Shown here piece after piece: positions 20,300-32,065 of a stretch of 64,000 nucleotides of DNA; positions within the stretch are counted from its first letter, which is position 1; every line of letters starts with the position of its first letter. The notes beneath the pieces were generated by a model that was not told where the DNA came from, made no database searches, and worked only from the letters and a program-made list of their open reading frames with translations. This DNA comes from Cepaea nemoralis (Eukaryota > Mollusca > Gastropoda > Stylommatophora > Helicidae), in assembly GCA_014155875.1 (NCBI GenBank), contig JACEFZ010025080.1, positions 252,001 to 316,000 on the forward strand, read 5' to 3'. A program made the translations under genes and the position numbers.

Positions 20300-21512
20300 A
20301 TGTAAATGCTATATGTGTTGTTGTTGTTTGTCCATCAAGAATGATGATGACCATTAATTTCATCCAGTGGGGTTGAAAGTATGGAGCCGTGAGTTCTAAG
20401 ACGGCTGATAAGGCCTATTTTGGCTCGAAATGTTCTTTGACAATGTGGACAAAGAATGCTTGACGTTTCTGGAGGAGGATTTCCTGCAGTGGTTTTTCTG
20501 TCCTGCCTTTTCTTCACAGCTCTTGCAGTCCTGGTTGCTTCACACGTGACTGCACCCTTGCGTAATGATGAACACCACGAATTTATGTCTCTGGCTGCAG
20601 TCTCCCAGGTGTCATGATGAATTCCAAAAGCATTCAGTGAGATTTTCAGAGTGTCTTTAAAGCGTTTCCTCTGGCAGCCTTGGGAGCGTTTAACACAACG
20701 CAACTCGCCGTAAAGAATTCGTTTAGGGAGCTTGTGATCTGGCATGCGAGTTAAGTGTCCATCCCAGCGAATCTGATTCTTCATTAGTAGAGTGTGGATA
20801 CTGGGCATGGACGCTCTTTCTAGGACTTCAGTGTCTGGGATCTGGTCTTGCCATTTAATCTTCAGTAGCTTCCTAAGGCAGACTGTGTGAAAGTGGTTTA
20901 ATTTCCTAGCGTGTCGCTGATAAATAGTCCAGGTTTCACAAGCATATAGCAGTGTGGATAATACAACTGCTTTGTAGACTTTCAACTTTGTTTCCAGGCT
21001 TATTCCATTTCTTTCCCATACATTCTTGTACAGTCTGCCAAAGGCCGCGCTGGCCTTGGAGATTCTTGCATTCACTTCGTCATCAATTGTGGCAGCTTGT
21101 GACACAGTGCTGCCAAGATAGGTGAATTTGTCCACAACACTTAGTCTATGACCATTCACTTTGATATTCGGCACAGTGTGATTATTCCCTGGAGCTGGCT
21201 GGTACATAACTACAGTCTTCTCCAAGTTGATATTGAGCCCAAAGTTGGCACAGGCATGTGAGAAAGCTGAAACATTATGTTGCATGTCCGCCTCTGAGTT
21301 GGCATATAGAGCGCAATCATCAGCAAACAGCAGCTCTCTGACGGTGTCGCTGTTAATTTTTGTTTTAGCTTTCAGCCTTCTGAGATTGAATAACTTTCCA
21401 TCCATGCGGTAGTTGATGTCTATTCCAATGTCGTTGTTCTCGAAGGCATTCGTCAACATAGCTGAAAACATGAGGCTGAACAATGTTGGTGCCAGGACAC
21501 ATCCTTGCTATA
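20300..21512 (-). pseudogene. 5'-truncated LINE with RT C-terminus and degenerate terminal zinc finger
   Basis: The minus-strand frame (20335-21483, about 382 residues, no in-frame ATG at its 5' edge) begins inside the RT at QGCVLAPTLF, carries the catalytic LLFADD box (residues 53-56), FTYLGS, LLYACETWT and WQDQIPDTEVL, and ends in a C2H2-type motif CPHCQRTFRAKIGLIS, then RLRTH. The first zinc-binding His is replaced by Arg, so this finger is broken, unlike the related copy at 59303. The first catalytic aspartate and any endonuclease are missing through 5' truncation. The 3' tail (CAACA-type) matches the SINE-like block at 6284-6725. Confidence 0.8.
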
Positions 21513-21728
21513 TATAACCAATGCAACACTAACAACCTGCCATCACTGGCCTTACATCAAAGATCATCTGCGACGAGACCAAGAGGAAATGGATTGACGA
21601 CATCAAAGACATTGTACAATCACACGGAATGACACTATCCAGTGCCGCCCATCGGGCGCTGGAACACAAATCTATTCTTCCCCACGACGCTTTGACGGCA
21701 GAAGTGGAAGATGATGATGATGATATAC
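21513..21728 (+). pseudogene. LINE 3' end fragment with GAT tail
   Basis: The plus strand encodes TRPRGKWIDDIKDIVQSHG and SAAHRALEHKS, the C-terminus of a LINE polyprotein (basic R-P-R-G-K-W stretch), and then runs into a gatgatgatgatgat tail at about 21709. Only the last 70 or so codons survive. Confidence 0.6.
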
Positions 21729-21895
21729 CCTATACTGTTATGTCATGTGGAACGTGGACAATAAGCAGACAAGCTGGGAAATCTGATGGCAGTGGACATG
21801 TGGTTTCTGAGGGAAAAGCAACGCATACAATGGATATCCAGAAAAACCAATGAGCAAGTCCTACAAGAAACAAATGAAAACCGTAAATTTGGTAT
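21729..21895 (+). pseudogene. RTE fragment, plus strand
   Basis: Frameshifted pieces correspond to the RTE segment LLYGCETWTISRQAEKHLMA ... MWFLRKMQRI ... TNEQVLQEANENRKL (compare 49075-49220). It is about 165 bp with neither end. Confidence 0.7.
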
Positions 21896-22150
21896 TAATA
21901 AATTAGAAGTGTACACTTTATTTATCCAAACAGAGTGTCTAGTTTATTAGTCCCTAAAAATAAGATCTAGTTAATTAATTAAAAGTGGAGTTCAAGTTTA
22001 TTAGTCCGGAAAGTATCAGATTCAAGTTATTGTCTCCAGAAGATGCATTTTATCAGTCCCAGCAAAAGATATAGTCTATTAGTCTCACCAGAAGATCTAG
22101 TTTATTAGTTCAAACAGAATATCTAGTTTATAGGTCCAAATGAAAATAAA
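21896..22150. repeat. Degenerate ~30-bp tandem repeat
   Basis: Repeats of an agatctagtttattagtcc theme with divergent spacers, about 8 units. A related sequence (actaataaactagat) appears at about 17714 in reverse orientation. Confidence 0.65.
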
Positions 22151-23129
22151 GTTTATGGTGTCTAGACGTACCATATGATTGTCTTTAGTTTCTTCACTTC
22201 TACACTGTGATTCGACGTCACTGTGCTCGTGGCAAGCCCCAAGCTCATAGTCGTTTGTTTCCAGTAGAGGTGGAAACGTGTGAATGATAATGGTCTGTGT
22301 TGCGGGTTGGTTAACTAGATAGTGGGCCCAAGAGTGCACTGATGATGTTAAGATGTTCTTCAACCCATTCTCTAACCAAGGTCAACGATATCCAACAAAA
22401 GTATGCCTACTAAATGACACATCGATTTCGTATGTTCATGTAATGTCTAGCAGGTTTAAATGCCCATCGTGTGCGATCCCCGCTGATGACATATAGGTTT
22501 AAAGTTCAATCGAGCACGATCCATAATGCTGACAAACACGGTCAAATGCCCACAATCCAGAGACCAACAAACGGTTAATTCATGTTAAATGTGCACAAAA
22601 ATCACCCACTGAATGGATAATGGTTTTATGAGCTAAGGACCTTACTGTACGTGCAAGTTTCTTGAAATTGGAAGGTCCCAGAGTACCTCAAACCATTTGC
22701 ATTAGATGCCTCGAGGCATTTGTGTGTAAAAGGTTGTCCCGCCGGACCGAAGCGTTAATAGTGTTTAAGTCCATCAAAGCCCCAAGTCTACGAGCATCCT
22801 ATTAATCTCTAAGAATACAGTCCAAGGTGAACAAAAAGCTCCATATACGAAAGTGAGACCAAGCAGTCATTTGCAGCACGTGACGATTTCTTGGGTAAAC
22901 CCTGTATCAAAGCGTCACGTGACAGCTCTGCCTTTATGAAATTCTCCTTGGATGGCGGACGATTCCCCTGTGCTACCCCATCTTTCTTTTAAGGACCGAA
23001 CTGTTCTGGGTGGGCCGGCTGGTATGCACCCCTATAGTGTAGATGGAATGGCAAAGATGACGTCGAAACAGTAAGGCAGGCGAGCATGCTGCGAAATTAC
23101 CCTGGGAAACTGACCCAGTTAATAGGTCT
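22151..23129. other. No recognisable gene
   Basis: About 1 kb without a supported frame or transposon signature. Confidence 0.35.
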
Positions 23130-23310
23130 CAACTGTAATGAAGCCTCCCCAGTATTGTAGACCTGACATGCTTCGAATCTGGGAGGGAGTCGCAGCAAAC
23201 CTCTGGGATGATCACGACAGACAACACCCAGGGCTTCAGGGAGAAAACTACATCATCTCCACTCCCCAAATTCTCCATGGTCATAATAGTGAAAACTCGA
23301 GTGACGAGTG
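23130..23310 (-). repeat. Dispersed repeat, inverted copy of 17485-17665
   Basis: The minus strand encodes TRVFTIMTMENLGSGDDVVF and continues open to HVRSTILGRLHYS. See the partner copy for the shared peptide. Unlike that copy, it has no stop after DDVV. Confidence 0.7.
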
Positions 23311-23474
23311 ACACACAAGCCCGGGAGTCTGTCGGATACCGTTATCGTCAGATCTACCAAACTAACACCATAAACTTATATACATGATTGTGCCACGCTG
23401 GAAAAGTTGTACTCTAAAGAGTATTACAACATTCGGATTGCAGAAGAAGTAAACTTATGATCATCTTCATGTAC

Positions 23475-23935
23475 CATGCAGATAAGCGTGAGTGGTCATG
23501 TTTCATCATATTACACGATCACCAGAGTTGTGGATCCGCACTTTGCTCTTATTCCACCCATGCCATGTGATCAAGCCATCCAAGTATTTACTTCTCTGTC
23601 TTCCACTTGTTCTTTCCCCTTCAATCGTGCCAGTTGTCACCAAGTTCTCTAGTATATTTCTTCTCATAACGTACCCAAACAAATTTGACTGTCTACGTCT
23701 AATTTCTCAAATCAGTTTGAGGTTTTCATTTGCCTCGTGTAGGACTTGCCCGTTGGTTTTTCTGCCTGTCCGTGGTATTCTTTGCATTTCCCTCAGAAAC
23801 CACATTTCCACTGCCATTAGATTATTTTCAGGTTTTATGTAACACTTAAACACTCTTTTTCTCGTTGCAATAAACTCATAGGTCAATTTAACCTTTATAA
23901 AAACATATACACACAGGAAAGACTCCACCCTAGTA
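23475..23935 (-). pseudogene. RTE 3' end remnant
   Basis: On the minus strand it matches the RTE C-terminus: WFLREMQRIPRTGRKTNGQV, LHEANENLKLI, then degraded GKIEG...SGRQRSKYLDGL and HDSGD equivalents towards 23520. Frameshifted and without the RT core. Confidence 0.75.
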
Positions 23936-24399
23936 AAGTGCTGCTATCTATTAAACTCATGACACTGTACTGGAGGGGCCGGATCAATCCTTGAACACCC
24001 ACTTCTATGAAGCCTACTTCATGTAGATGACTGCAACGATTTTCTCATTTGTTGAAGTGCAACAGTTAAACTGTTGTAAGTGGACCGTGGATCATCCCAC
24101 TTCAATCTCAGTCACTTTTTAGTAGATACTGGGCAGACAATTGGTAACATTTGCATGTGGACATTAGAAACTTCTATGTACACCTCACCACTCTAAAACA
24201 AGTATTCGCATTACTGACACGTCCACGAATAAATACCTTTTTAAGTCCTCGTCAAGACGTCTTGCTGATTGAACATCTGAGTCACTACATTACGCTCTGT
24301 GTGTGTGTGTGTACGTGCGTGCTTGCGTGCGTGCGTTTGTGTGTGTGTGTGGTTTTAAGAGGATTGTTCTTTAGGTTGCCAACATTAACACAAGTGTCA
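23936..24399. other. No gene; short GT microsatellite
   Basis: Nothing recognised except (GT)n with GCGT variants at 24297-24350. Confidence 0.4.
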
Positions 24400-24822
24400 T
24401 TTCAAGGAGATATTCGTTCCATTTCGTATAAATCCACCGTTTCAGTTCATATAAATTTCCCCCTCCTATTTCACATAAACCCCCTTCCCATTTCATATAA
24501 ATCCACTGTCCCATTTCATTTAGATCCTGCGTCCCATTTCATGTAAATTCCCAGACCTATTTCACAAAGATTCTCTGTCCTATTTTATAGACATCCTTCG
24601 TCAAATTTAATATACACCCTCTGTCACATTTCAGGGTGATTCGCCCGTCTCATTTCATAGAGGTCGTATGTCTCATTCTATGGAGATTATCTGACACATT
24701 TCATAAAGATACTCTTCTTATTTCATATAGACCCTCTGTCTAATTTAATATAAACCCTCTGTCTCATTTTATATAGACTATCTGTTTCATTTTATATAAA
24801 CCTTCTGTCTCCTTTCATATCA
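24400..24822. repeat. Degenerate ~21-24-bp tandem repeat (catttcatatagac theme)
   Basis: About 18 variants of tctgtctcatttcatataga. The same theme recurs at 30525-30720 and 32860-33110. Confidence 0.75.
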
Positions 24823-24965
24823 TCATCATCATGTGCCATGCCATAAGCGTTGACGGTCATGTTTCGCCATCTTATACTATCAACAGAGTCATAGATCAGC
24901 TCCATGTTCTTGGCTCGACCATGCCAAAAGTGGCTAAAACCATCTGTCACGGAATCAGCCACTCT
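24823..24965 (-). pseudogene. RTE 3' tail fragment
   Basis: Begins with atcatcatcatcatgtgcca, equivalent to the minus-strand 3' tail of the intact RTE (6886-6905), and continues through the region encoding the last 40 or so residues of the polyprotein. The tail abuts the degenerate repeat. Confidence 0.65.
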
Positions 24966-25028
24966 CTTGTCTGCTGAATTACTTCATGCCGTCATTCACG
25001 TTGTTGCATCAATGAATGTTTTGTTTTG

Positions 25029-25262
25029 CATATCCTTTACAGGACATCGCTGTCAACATCAGCATCTTTCAGCTGTATGTTGATTTCTTGGCAAGATTAC
25101 GCTCAGTAGTTTGCCATTGCTTTCTGAGCGGCCGGCTCAGTTATCCCGCAAGTCACCAGCGGGGGTCGAACCGCTCCCAGCTCTCGCCTGCTCCGAGACT
25201 CTGCGTGATAAACGGGATTACGGAGAAAGTGGTGTAACCCCTCGGCCAGAGAGACCGGCGCA
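25029..25262 (-). mobile_element. SINE family A, best-preserved copy
   Basis: On the minus strand it starts at a tRNA-like head with A box ctctggccgaggggttac and B box gcggttcgacccccg, then the core agaaagcaatggcaaacta, cttgccaagaaatcaacat and the 3' end gcgatgtcctgtaaaggata. The whole SINE is about 234 bp. Confidence 0.85.
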
Positions 25263-26589
25263 TCAATGAATACTAAATCATATTTGATTAATGTTATATA
25301 TAGTATAATACACATATTACACTTGTTATTATTTATTTAGACTATGGTGCATCTTGATAGAGTAGGGAATCTCTGGTGTGTTTTCTTTTCTTTACTGCCT
25401 TTCCTGCACGCTGTTGAACGCGATATGCGTGACGTCAGGGTTGTCAGTGGCTAATCTTGATCAGTTACTTCGGAGCATGGGCAGGGTATGGACGGTCCAA
25501 GTGATTAAGTAATATTTTGTCAAAGATTATCTGGGGGAAACAACGTTCCACTCCCATTTAGAAGGATTGTTCTGTTAGAAAAGTAAGCCTATACTCTATT
25601 ATCCTAGGTCGTTTGCCAGATGTATATGTCTTTTTATCATGTGAATGACAGTGCTATCATGACATTTCTGTCCTACAAGGTTAACCGTTAGTTAGACCGG
25701 GTGGAAAAAGGGCTAGAGGTTTTCAATATTCTGTTCCATTAGTATTCTTGGGCTTTTTAACATCCTGAAGCTTGTAAGAGGTAGACTATAACAAGAACTT
25801 AGTTGAAATCAATTTCTACAGGGGAACAGAAATAGTTTGACTCGTTTCTCAGGGAGTTTCGTGATATTCATCCTTTCAATATCCTGTAGCGTGGCGTGAC
25901 CGGAATTTACTCTCTACTTTGTTCCTTAGGCTACTTTGATAGCTATGTTTTTTATTTGTGTATCACCTACTGTGAGGACTGGTTCTGTGAGGAGGATGAC
26001 TTACTGTCACTGTTACTATTCTATTTAGGATTTCTATCTAAGGCAAATGATTGATTGTCTTGAATCATTCTTAGAAACATATCTAATGTCAGGAGGGATG
26101 GAGTCTGGTTTGGCAGATCGATTGTTGATCTGTTCTCTTAGATCTGAAGGAGGTCTTGAGTTGGGTGATAGGGAATGTGGAGGGGTGATGATGAACAGTT
26201 GGGTATGGCTATGAGTACTCACCGGGTTCTCCTTTTTTCTGTTACAGATTCCCCTTTGTGGTTCGACATATAAATCAAGGGGATGAAAATGTATTAAATT
26301 ATCAAGACCGTTGTGAGCTGAAATCCAAGTGCATTATACGCCTGGGAATAAGTATCAACAACTGCCTGCAAAAACCCTGCGTCATGAAGGAAGGCAGCGT
26401 CGTCTGTGTCTAAATATTCGTTTATCATCAGAACAAGGGAGATGAAACATTCACGTTGACTCTGCTAGTAATACACGTTCGAATACCCGCAGATATTCAC
26501 TCACACCGTGCAACGCGTTACAACACCCCATGATGATAACTGCAGCCTAACACCATCAAATCTAATTTCAGACAGATTTCTTCATGGAC
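25263..26589. other. No recognisable gene
   Basis: About 1.3 kb with a single short unsupported minus-strand frame (26034-26222) and no transposon signature. Confidence 0.4.
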
Positions 26590-26852
26590 AGAATTCTTCT
26601 CACTAGTGTCTAATTTTTTTCTGAATTAAAATTATCTTCTTATACCTTAGACATTGTAATAATTAACTTAACGAGTGGGAATTTGTGTCACTATTGGTTT
26701 ATCCTAAGTCTGACTTGGATCTTGATGTTTGTGTTTATTTAAACTATCTGTCTATCTTTCTCTTCTCGGTTCAATGAGCATCAAATCCTCTATGTGTTGC
26801 CATTGTGTAATCATCTGTATGAGAATGTCGGATAGAATTGGATAATTACCCT
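26590..26852. repeat. Dispersed repeat, paralogue of 1950-2220 (pre-insertion state)
   Basis: It ends in ggataattaccct and continues directly into actttccagaagttgtacat and an RTE 3' end, whereas at 2213-10157 the equivalent junction is broken by 7.9 kb of insertions. It therefore shows what that locus looked like before the hAT and RTE arrived. Confidence 0.8.
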
Positions 26853-26856
26853 ACTT

Positions 26857-28560
26857 TCCAGAAGTTGTACATATGATCTCCTGGGATCCTTTTACCTCAT
26901 CGAGATATTTACTTCTCTGCCGTCCCCTTGTTCTTTTCCCCTCAATCTTGCCAGTTGTCACCAAGTTCTCTAGTTTTATTTTTCTTCTTATAAGGTGCCG
27001 ACTATTTTCTTTTTACTGTATATGTATAATTTCTCTAATCAATTTACGGTTTTCATTTGCTTCTTGTAGGACCTGCTCATTGGTTTTTCTTTCTGGCCAT
27101 GGTATTCTTTGCATTTTCCTCAGAAACCACATGCCCATTGCCATTAGATGTTTTTCAGCTTGACAGCTCATTGTCCACGTTTCACATCCGTACAAACCAC
27201 AGATTGTATGCAGCATTTCAACACTATTTTTCACGTTGCAATTGACATCTTTGTCTTGGTCAGTTTGTTTTCCATCTTGCAAAAGGCTACTACATTCGCC
27301 ATAGTAATTCTTTGTAAAATCTCTTCAAGCTACCTTCCTTCAGATGTTATGACTGAAAGTCTCCGTGGCTAAGTGATCAAGCCGTCTGCCTCGCTCTCCG
27401 AAGGTTGTGAGTTCGAGTCCGGGCTACGTCTTTCGGTTCACGATGCATTTTTCTTGGAGACTCCTGGGGGTCGTTCCTGGAGCTACGGAGTTCGTGCTTT
27501 GTGCGACGCTTTCTGCAAGCCGCCCTGCAGAAAGAGACCGAGCCATATGGGGTAAAACCGGGTGTAGTAAAGTCGATCTACTCGACATTTAAGACATTAT
27601 TTAAAGATGTTATGTTTCTTCCCAAAGACGACCATACTCTTTGTTTTTTTATAATTTAATTCTAAACCTAGTTGTTCACTGAATACAGTAACCGCATCTA
27701 GCAAATGTTGCATATCCTGTTCATTGCCTGCAATCATTACTGTATTATCCGCATTTCTAATGTTATTGATGTTATGTCCCCCAATTGTAATTCCTCTAAA
27801 ATCTTCAAAATTTCTAAAAATATTTTCACTGTATAGTTTAAAAAAACTTCTGGAGAAGTTACACATCCCTGTCGCACATATCTCTTAATAGGCTTACATT
27901 GATCTACTTCATTATCAATTTTTATGGCAGCTTGTTGTTTCCAATACATGTTTTTATAAGTCAAAGGTATTTATCATCAATTTTTAGATCTGGGAGCATC
28001 TTCATCGTGTTGCCCACTGTACAAGTCAGCGACCTCTTTCATTCTGTTCCCTTAGTCCATATTTGCCTACTATACATCCGTCGTGTTGATTTCCAACTTT
28101 GGCATCCCAGTCATCATTATGATATTTACTGAAGAATTCTTGTATTTCATTAAGGCATTCTCTAAATCATTATAAAATTCATCGATGCTATCTTGACAGT
28201 TGTCCGTTTTTGTTACATAGAATTGTGTGATGTTGAGATCAAAAGGTCTACCAGGTAACTTTACCAGTAATATTTTCTCTGACACTGTCCAATATCTTTT
28301 GATAGATTTTGATCTCTCCATATCCATTATAAGTGCTACCCCTCACTGATTTTCTCTCCTCCAGTATGGATTGTTACATTCCTCGGATATTATCATAACC
28401 ATCCCTTTCCGTCTACTCTCACATATACCTAAAATGTTAAATATCCAGTTTTCTCATTTATTGCTTGATATTATTCAATTTTCCATCAGCACACATTGTT
28501 CTAATGCTCTACGTACCCACTTCAAATGTTGGTAATCTTTTGCGCCCAGACGGTTGCTGG
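26857..28560 (-). pseudogene. Long decayed RTE retrotransposon
   Basis: From 3' to 5' on the minus strand: the C-terminal basic region (about 26900), WFLRKMQRIPWPERKTNEQV (27013-27282), the RT box GGHNINNIRNADNTVMIAGN (27597-27866, catalytic YADD degraded to NADN), VRQGCVTSPEVF (27737-27964), the endonuclease segment PGRPFDLNITQFYVTKTDN (28070-28327) and, at about 28520, a degraded equivalent of VGTWNVRTM. The endonuclease-RT linker is deleted. A SINE is inserted at 27352-27604. The gene is clearly inactive. Confidence 0.8.
27352..27604 (+). mobile_element. SINE family B inserted in an RTE, with 10-bp target duplication
   Basis: 253 bp flanked by a perfect 10-bp repeat AGATGTTATG (27342-27351 and 27605-27614). 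The head has A box tccgtggctaagtgatcaag and B box gagttcgagtccgggc at tRNA spacing. The 3' body (gagctacggagttcgtgctt ... catatggggtaaaaccgggt) recurs at 37571-37735. Confidence 0.9.
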
Positions 28561-29149
28561 CGGTATGGACTAGCCACTTTAGTAACTTTTTCTAAATTGC
28601 TTTATAATTATATAACCTGCATAGTTGAATAGCTCTTGAAAAAACAAATCCAACGATACCCTATTCAAGTCTATGGGTCAATTTAGAGCCGAGATATTAA
28701 TGTTTATGTGTGGAAGTTTATAATCTACAAGGAAGATATAAAGAAAACGGTTTTGACCTTTCCACTTTTTGTGACCCTACCTACACACTCACATAACTGT
28801 TGGTTGCACTGTCGTCAAGGAGATTAACACAGCACTGTCTAACACAAGGGCTTATAACTCTGCCAGTTTATATATATACACCCAGACACTCAGATGTATA
28901 CATCACGCCATGCCGTGATGACGTCAGACCGCGCACAGACTGCACGCGGCGAGACTTGTCAGCCTGCGTAGATTGCCGTAGATAGATGAATTTTGACAAA
29001 AGATGTTCCGTTGGAAAGATTCAAAATTATCAATGAGCCCGCCCATGCAAAGTGATGAAAATGTATACACAAATACTAAATTTGACGTTGAATGCAATCA
29101 TGCATTCATTGGCATTCATATCGCTGTGAGTATTCCATAACAATATTAC
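28561..29149. other. No recognisable gene
   Basis: Nothing identifiable. A short frame at 28800-28985 has no domain. Confidence 0.35.
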
Positions 29150-29640
29150 TTGTTTCCTTAGCGACTCAATGAACATGATCAAGAGGATAGAGGAAGGGTC
29201 GATCCGAAGAGAATGGTTGCTGCCTCTGGAGCGGTCTCGGCTGGCAAAGATTAGTTTCATCTTCATGCCAGGGCATTCGGGAGTACAATGAAATGAGCAG
29301 GCTGACAAGCTCGCAGGTGAGGCTACTGTGGAGGGCGGACGCGCCATGGACCAGGCTGACATTCTGAATGCTCTACGAGAAGTAAGACTTTTGCGAGAAC
29401 CAAGTGATGACTGTGAATCTACAACAATGGCCAGACTGCTAGAGCAGCAAGTTAAAAGAGGGGTGGCCAAACAAGAACACTACGCAGGAAGCCAAAGAAG
29501 ATTGATAAACCAACACAGAACTGGCGTTGTTAGCCGCTACACGCTGCGGGATTTGCTGAGGAGGGGATCCGAGCACTTATGGACTGAATGGTTCGATGTG
29601 CAATGAGGATGATCTGTCGACTAACTAACTAACTAATATT
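29150..29640 (+). pseudogene. LINE 3' end with RNase H domain, disrupted
   Basis: The plus strand encodes RLAKISFIFMPGHSGVQ, a stop, then NEQADKLAGEATVEGG, the final block of a retroelement RNase H (H-x-G-V-x-G-N-E-x-A-D). The codon normally encoding Gly in GN is TGA here. The frame continues from 29328 with RYTLRDLLRRGSEHLWTEWF and stops at 29606. A (CTAA)n tract follows at 29619-29634 as a 3' tail. RNase H after the RT places the parent in a family different from the RTE copies. Confidence 0.75.
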
Positions 29641-29754
29641 AAATAGCCATCGCTGACAAGGAAACGGCTATTTACGGCCATTGAAATATCACATCAGAGC
29701 ATGAAATTTTCATCATTTTCGTTTGGGATGAGCGTCCCGACTGTAATAGTCGAA
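29641..29754. other. Spacer, nothing recognised
   Basis: Short unassigned spacer between the LINE tail and the MITE fragment. Confidence 0.3.
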
Positions 29755-29998
29755 AATGACATGACTTACATAAAAATGGACGATACATCTAATAACACAT
29801 ACTAAAACAAATAAATACATCTACATAAAACGTGATTGGTGGGTATACTTATGTCTGAAAATGTCACTCTGTATCTCTGTGTGAGAAACGAATTTCAGAA
29901 ACACGAGATGTAGGCCTACACACGTAAACCGAGGAGGGAAAAACTATATAAAGTAATTGGTCCCATTTTTAACGCGAGCTTGAAATAATCGGGGAATT
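29755..29998 (-). mobile_element. Internal fragment of the non-autonomous hAT element
   Basis: Matches the interior of the element at 56016-56395 (shared: taataacacatacta, ctacataaaacgtgatt, aacgaatttcagaa, cttgaaataatc). Both terminal repeats are absent, so this is an old truncated copy. Confidence 0.7.
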
Positions 29999-30524
29999 TA
30001 ACATAACGTGTACTCTATATATCCTTTAAATGGAGACACCATAACAAAACAAAAAAACAACCAAAAAAAAAAACGAAAATTAACGAAAAATAATCTCCGG
30101 TAAAGTACGGCAAATCGGAAAGAAAGTACCTAGTATGGACTCACGTGGTATACATGACTACGCCTACCTGGCGAGACTGCTCCTATGGAGCACATTTTTA
30201 CGCCATTCGCCATTAAACAAACAATTATTAATTTGGCATCTATAAAGAAGGATTGCCATTGCTTTCCTTCTTAGCAGTGACCATACTGGTCCATTACCGT
30301 AGCCATTGTCTCCAAAATGAGCCATGTGTCTATCATCATGAAATTTTAAACCATAACCTACAACTATCTGTCAGATGCTCTTCATCCACCCCGTGCATCC
30401 ATGGCTTCACATAACCCTAATCGGGGAACTAAACGGATACTCCACATTGTCCAAGAGTGTCCGGTAGGCTAGCGGAGGGAAGGAGACACCTTATTTCTCA
30501 TTTGATAGGGGATACCCATATCCT
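29999..30524. other. No recognisable gene
   Basis: Nothing recognised, apart from an A-rich stretch at 30040-30090. Confidence 0.35.
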
Positions 30525-30720
30525 GCCACCCAATTTCATATAGAAACTCTGTCTAATTTCATATAGACGCTCTAATTTCATATCGATTCACTGACTCATT
30601 TCATATAGACGCTTTGTCTCATTTCATAGACTCTTTGCCTAATTTAATTTAGACTCTCTTTTCTCATTTCATATAGACTCTCTGTGTCATTTTATATCCT
30701 TTTATTTCGTTCAGAGATTT
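30525..30720. repeat. Degenerate ~22-bp tandem repeat, second locus
   Basis: About nine variants of ctctgtctaatttcatatag, the same theme as 24400-24822. Confidence 0.7.
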
Positions 30721-30741
30721 TATTTCAATCTTCATAGATTT

Positions 30742-30743
<2 letters not shown>

Positions 30744-30836
<93 letters not shown>
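30744..30836. repeat. (TC)n microsatellite
   Basis: 93 bp of pure CT dinucleotide. Confidence 0.95.
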
Positions 30837-30840
<4 letters not shown>

Positions 30841-31047
30841 AACCAACTGTGATAGTTTTATCTATCAGCTATCAGCTATTACTTTCCTAAAATTTAATTT
30901 TGTAATTACATGACTGAACATAAGAAAATATAAAAATATATGACAAAAAGGGATATAACTTTTAGTACCATTGTTATATCTTAAGTTACGTCCCCTGGCT
31001 ATAGATTAAATGAGTTGATTGACGATGAATTAAATGAGATGCTCCAC

Positions 31048-31130
<83 letters not shown>

Positions 31131-31138
31131 CATAGATA
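31048..31138. repeat. (GATA)n microsatellite
   Basis: About 22 copies of GATA, immediately followed by the GC-rich module at 31139. Confidence 0.95.
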
Positions 31139-31180
31139 GATCCCCGCCAGAGCCTGGGCGAAGCCGGGCCGGGCAGCTAA
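31139..31180. repeat. GC-rich hairpin module (copy 1 of 4)
   Basis: The sequence ccccgccagagcctgggcga continues into agccgggccggg. GCCTGG...CCGGGC can fold into a 6-bp stem (one G-U pair as RNA) with loop gcgaag. Further copies or partial copies sit at 32252, 32330 and 32831, always beside a tetranucleotide array. It may be the terminal hairpin of a microsatellite-carrying mobile element. Confidence 0.65.
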
Positions 31181-31286
31181 TATTTATCAAGGGGACTTAA
31201 CATAAGAAAAGTTATTTCAAGGGTCATAACTTTTAATAACATCACTATTATTTTATGTATAGATTGTTGCATTGTTTTCACAGATT

Positions 31287-31470
31287 TATAAACTCTTTTC
31301 TATAGTTATTTACAGGCATATGAGTTATAATATATAGTGATATAATCTTTAAGGCATTTTCATAATAATTATCATAAAAGTAATGCATCTATTTAAATAG
31401 TGAAAATTTTCTAACACATCTTTTTATGTTTTTAAAACCAGTGTTCATTAAAAATAATGGATTTATTTTA
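31287..31470. repeat. Direct repeat, copy 1 (partner 32066-32253)
   Basis: About 185 bp repeated nearly identically 780 bp downstream (gttatttacaggcatatgag, gtgaaaattttctaacacat). A second repeated segment, gcataccttacacgcagcac, lies at about 31675 and 31998, so about 0.8 kb has been locally duplicated and rearranged. Confidence 0.9.
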
Positions 31471-32065
31471 GATACGTCAGAATTTTACTTTTTTCGGAGT
31501 GGAACTTTTGAAGTAATCGAAGCATTTGTTTTTTTCGTTCGCTTGGCAGAGAGAAGGTCAGTACACAATTAAATGGGTATATTCTCGATTTTGTTTTTGT
31601 TTTAAAAAAAAAGTTGGCCGCGTGTGTGTCAACATCACATTTTTCATTCAATGTTGTGGGTGTGCATACCTTATGCATACCTTACACGCAGCACGCCTGT
31701 TAAAATGCAGGTTGTTTTTTTTTTTTTGTCTAAAAAAAGAAGAAGCCTATCCTTTGAAGTACCCAGCATTTACGTTTAGTAGTTTCAGGTTGCCCTTTTT
31801 CTTTTGGCCATGTACCATATTTCAATATCCTCTACTATATATGTAGACAATATTTGTTTGTGTGTGTGTGCCCTTTATCAGATTCAGATGAAATGCAATA
31901 GTTAGTTAAAAATCTAATTTTCTATTTTAGTGAAAGAGAGCACATGGTGTCTGGAAGGACATTCTTAAGTTAATTTTGTGTGTGTTGTTCATACTTTATG
32001 CATACCTTACACGCAGCACGCCTGTTAAAATACTGTTAAAATGCGGGGTTTTTTCCCCCCAAAGA

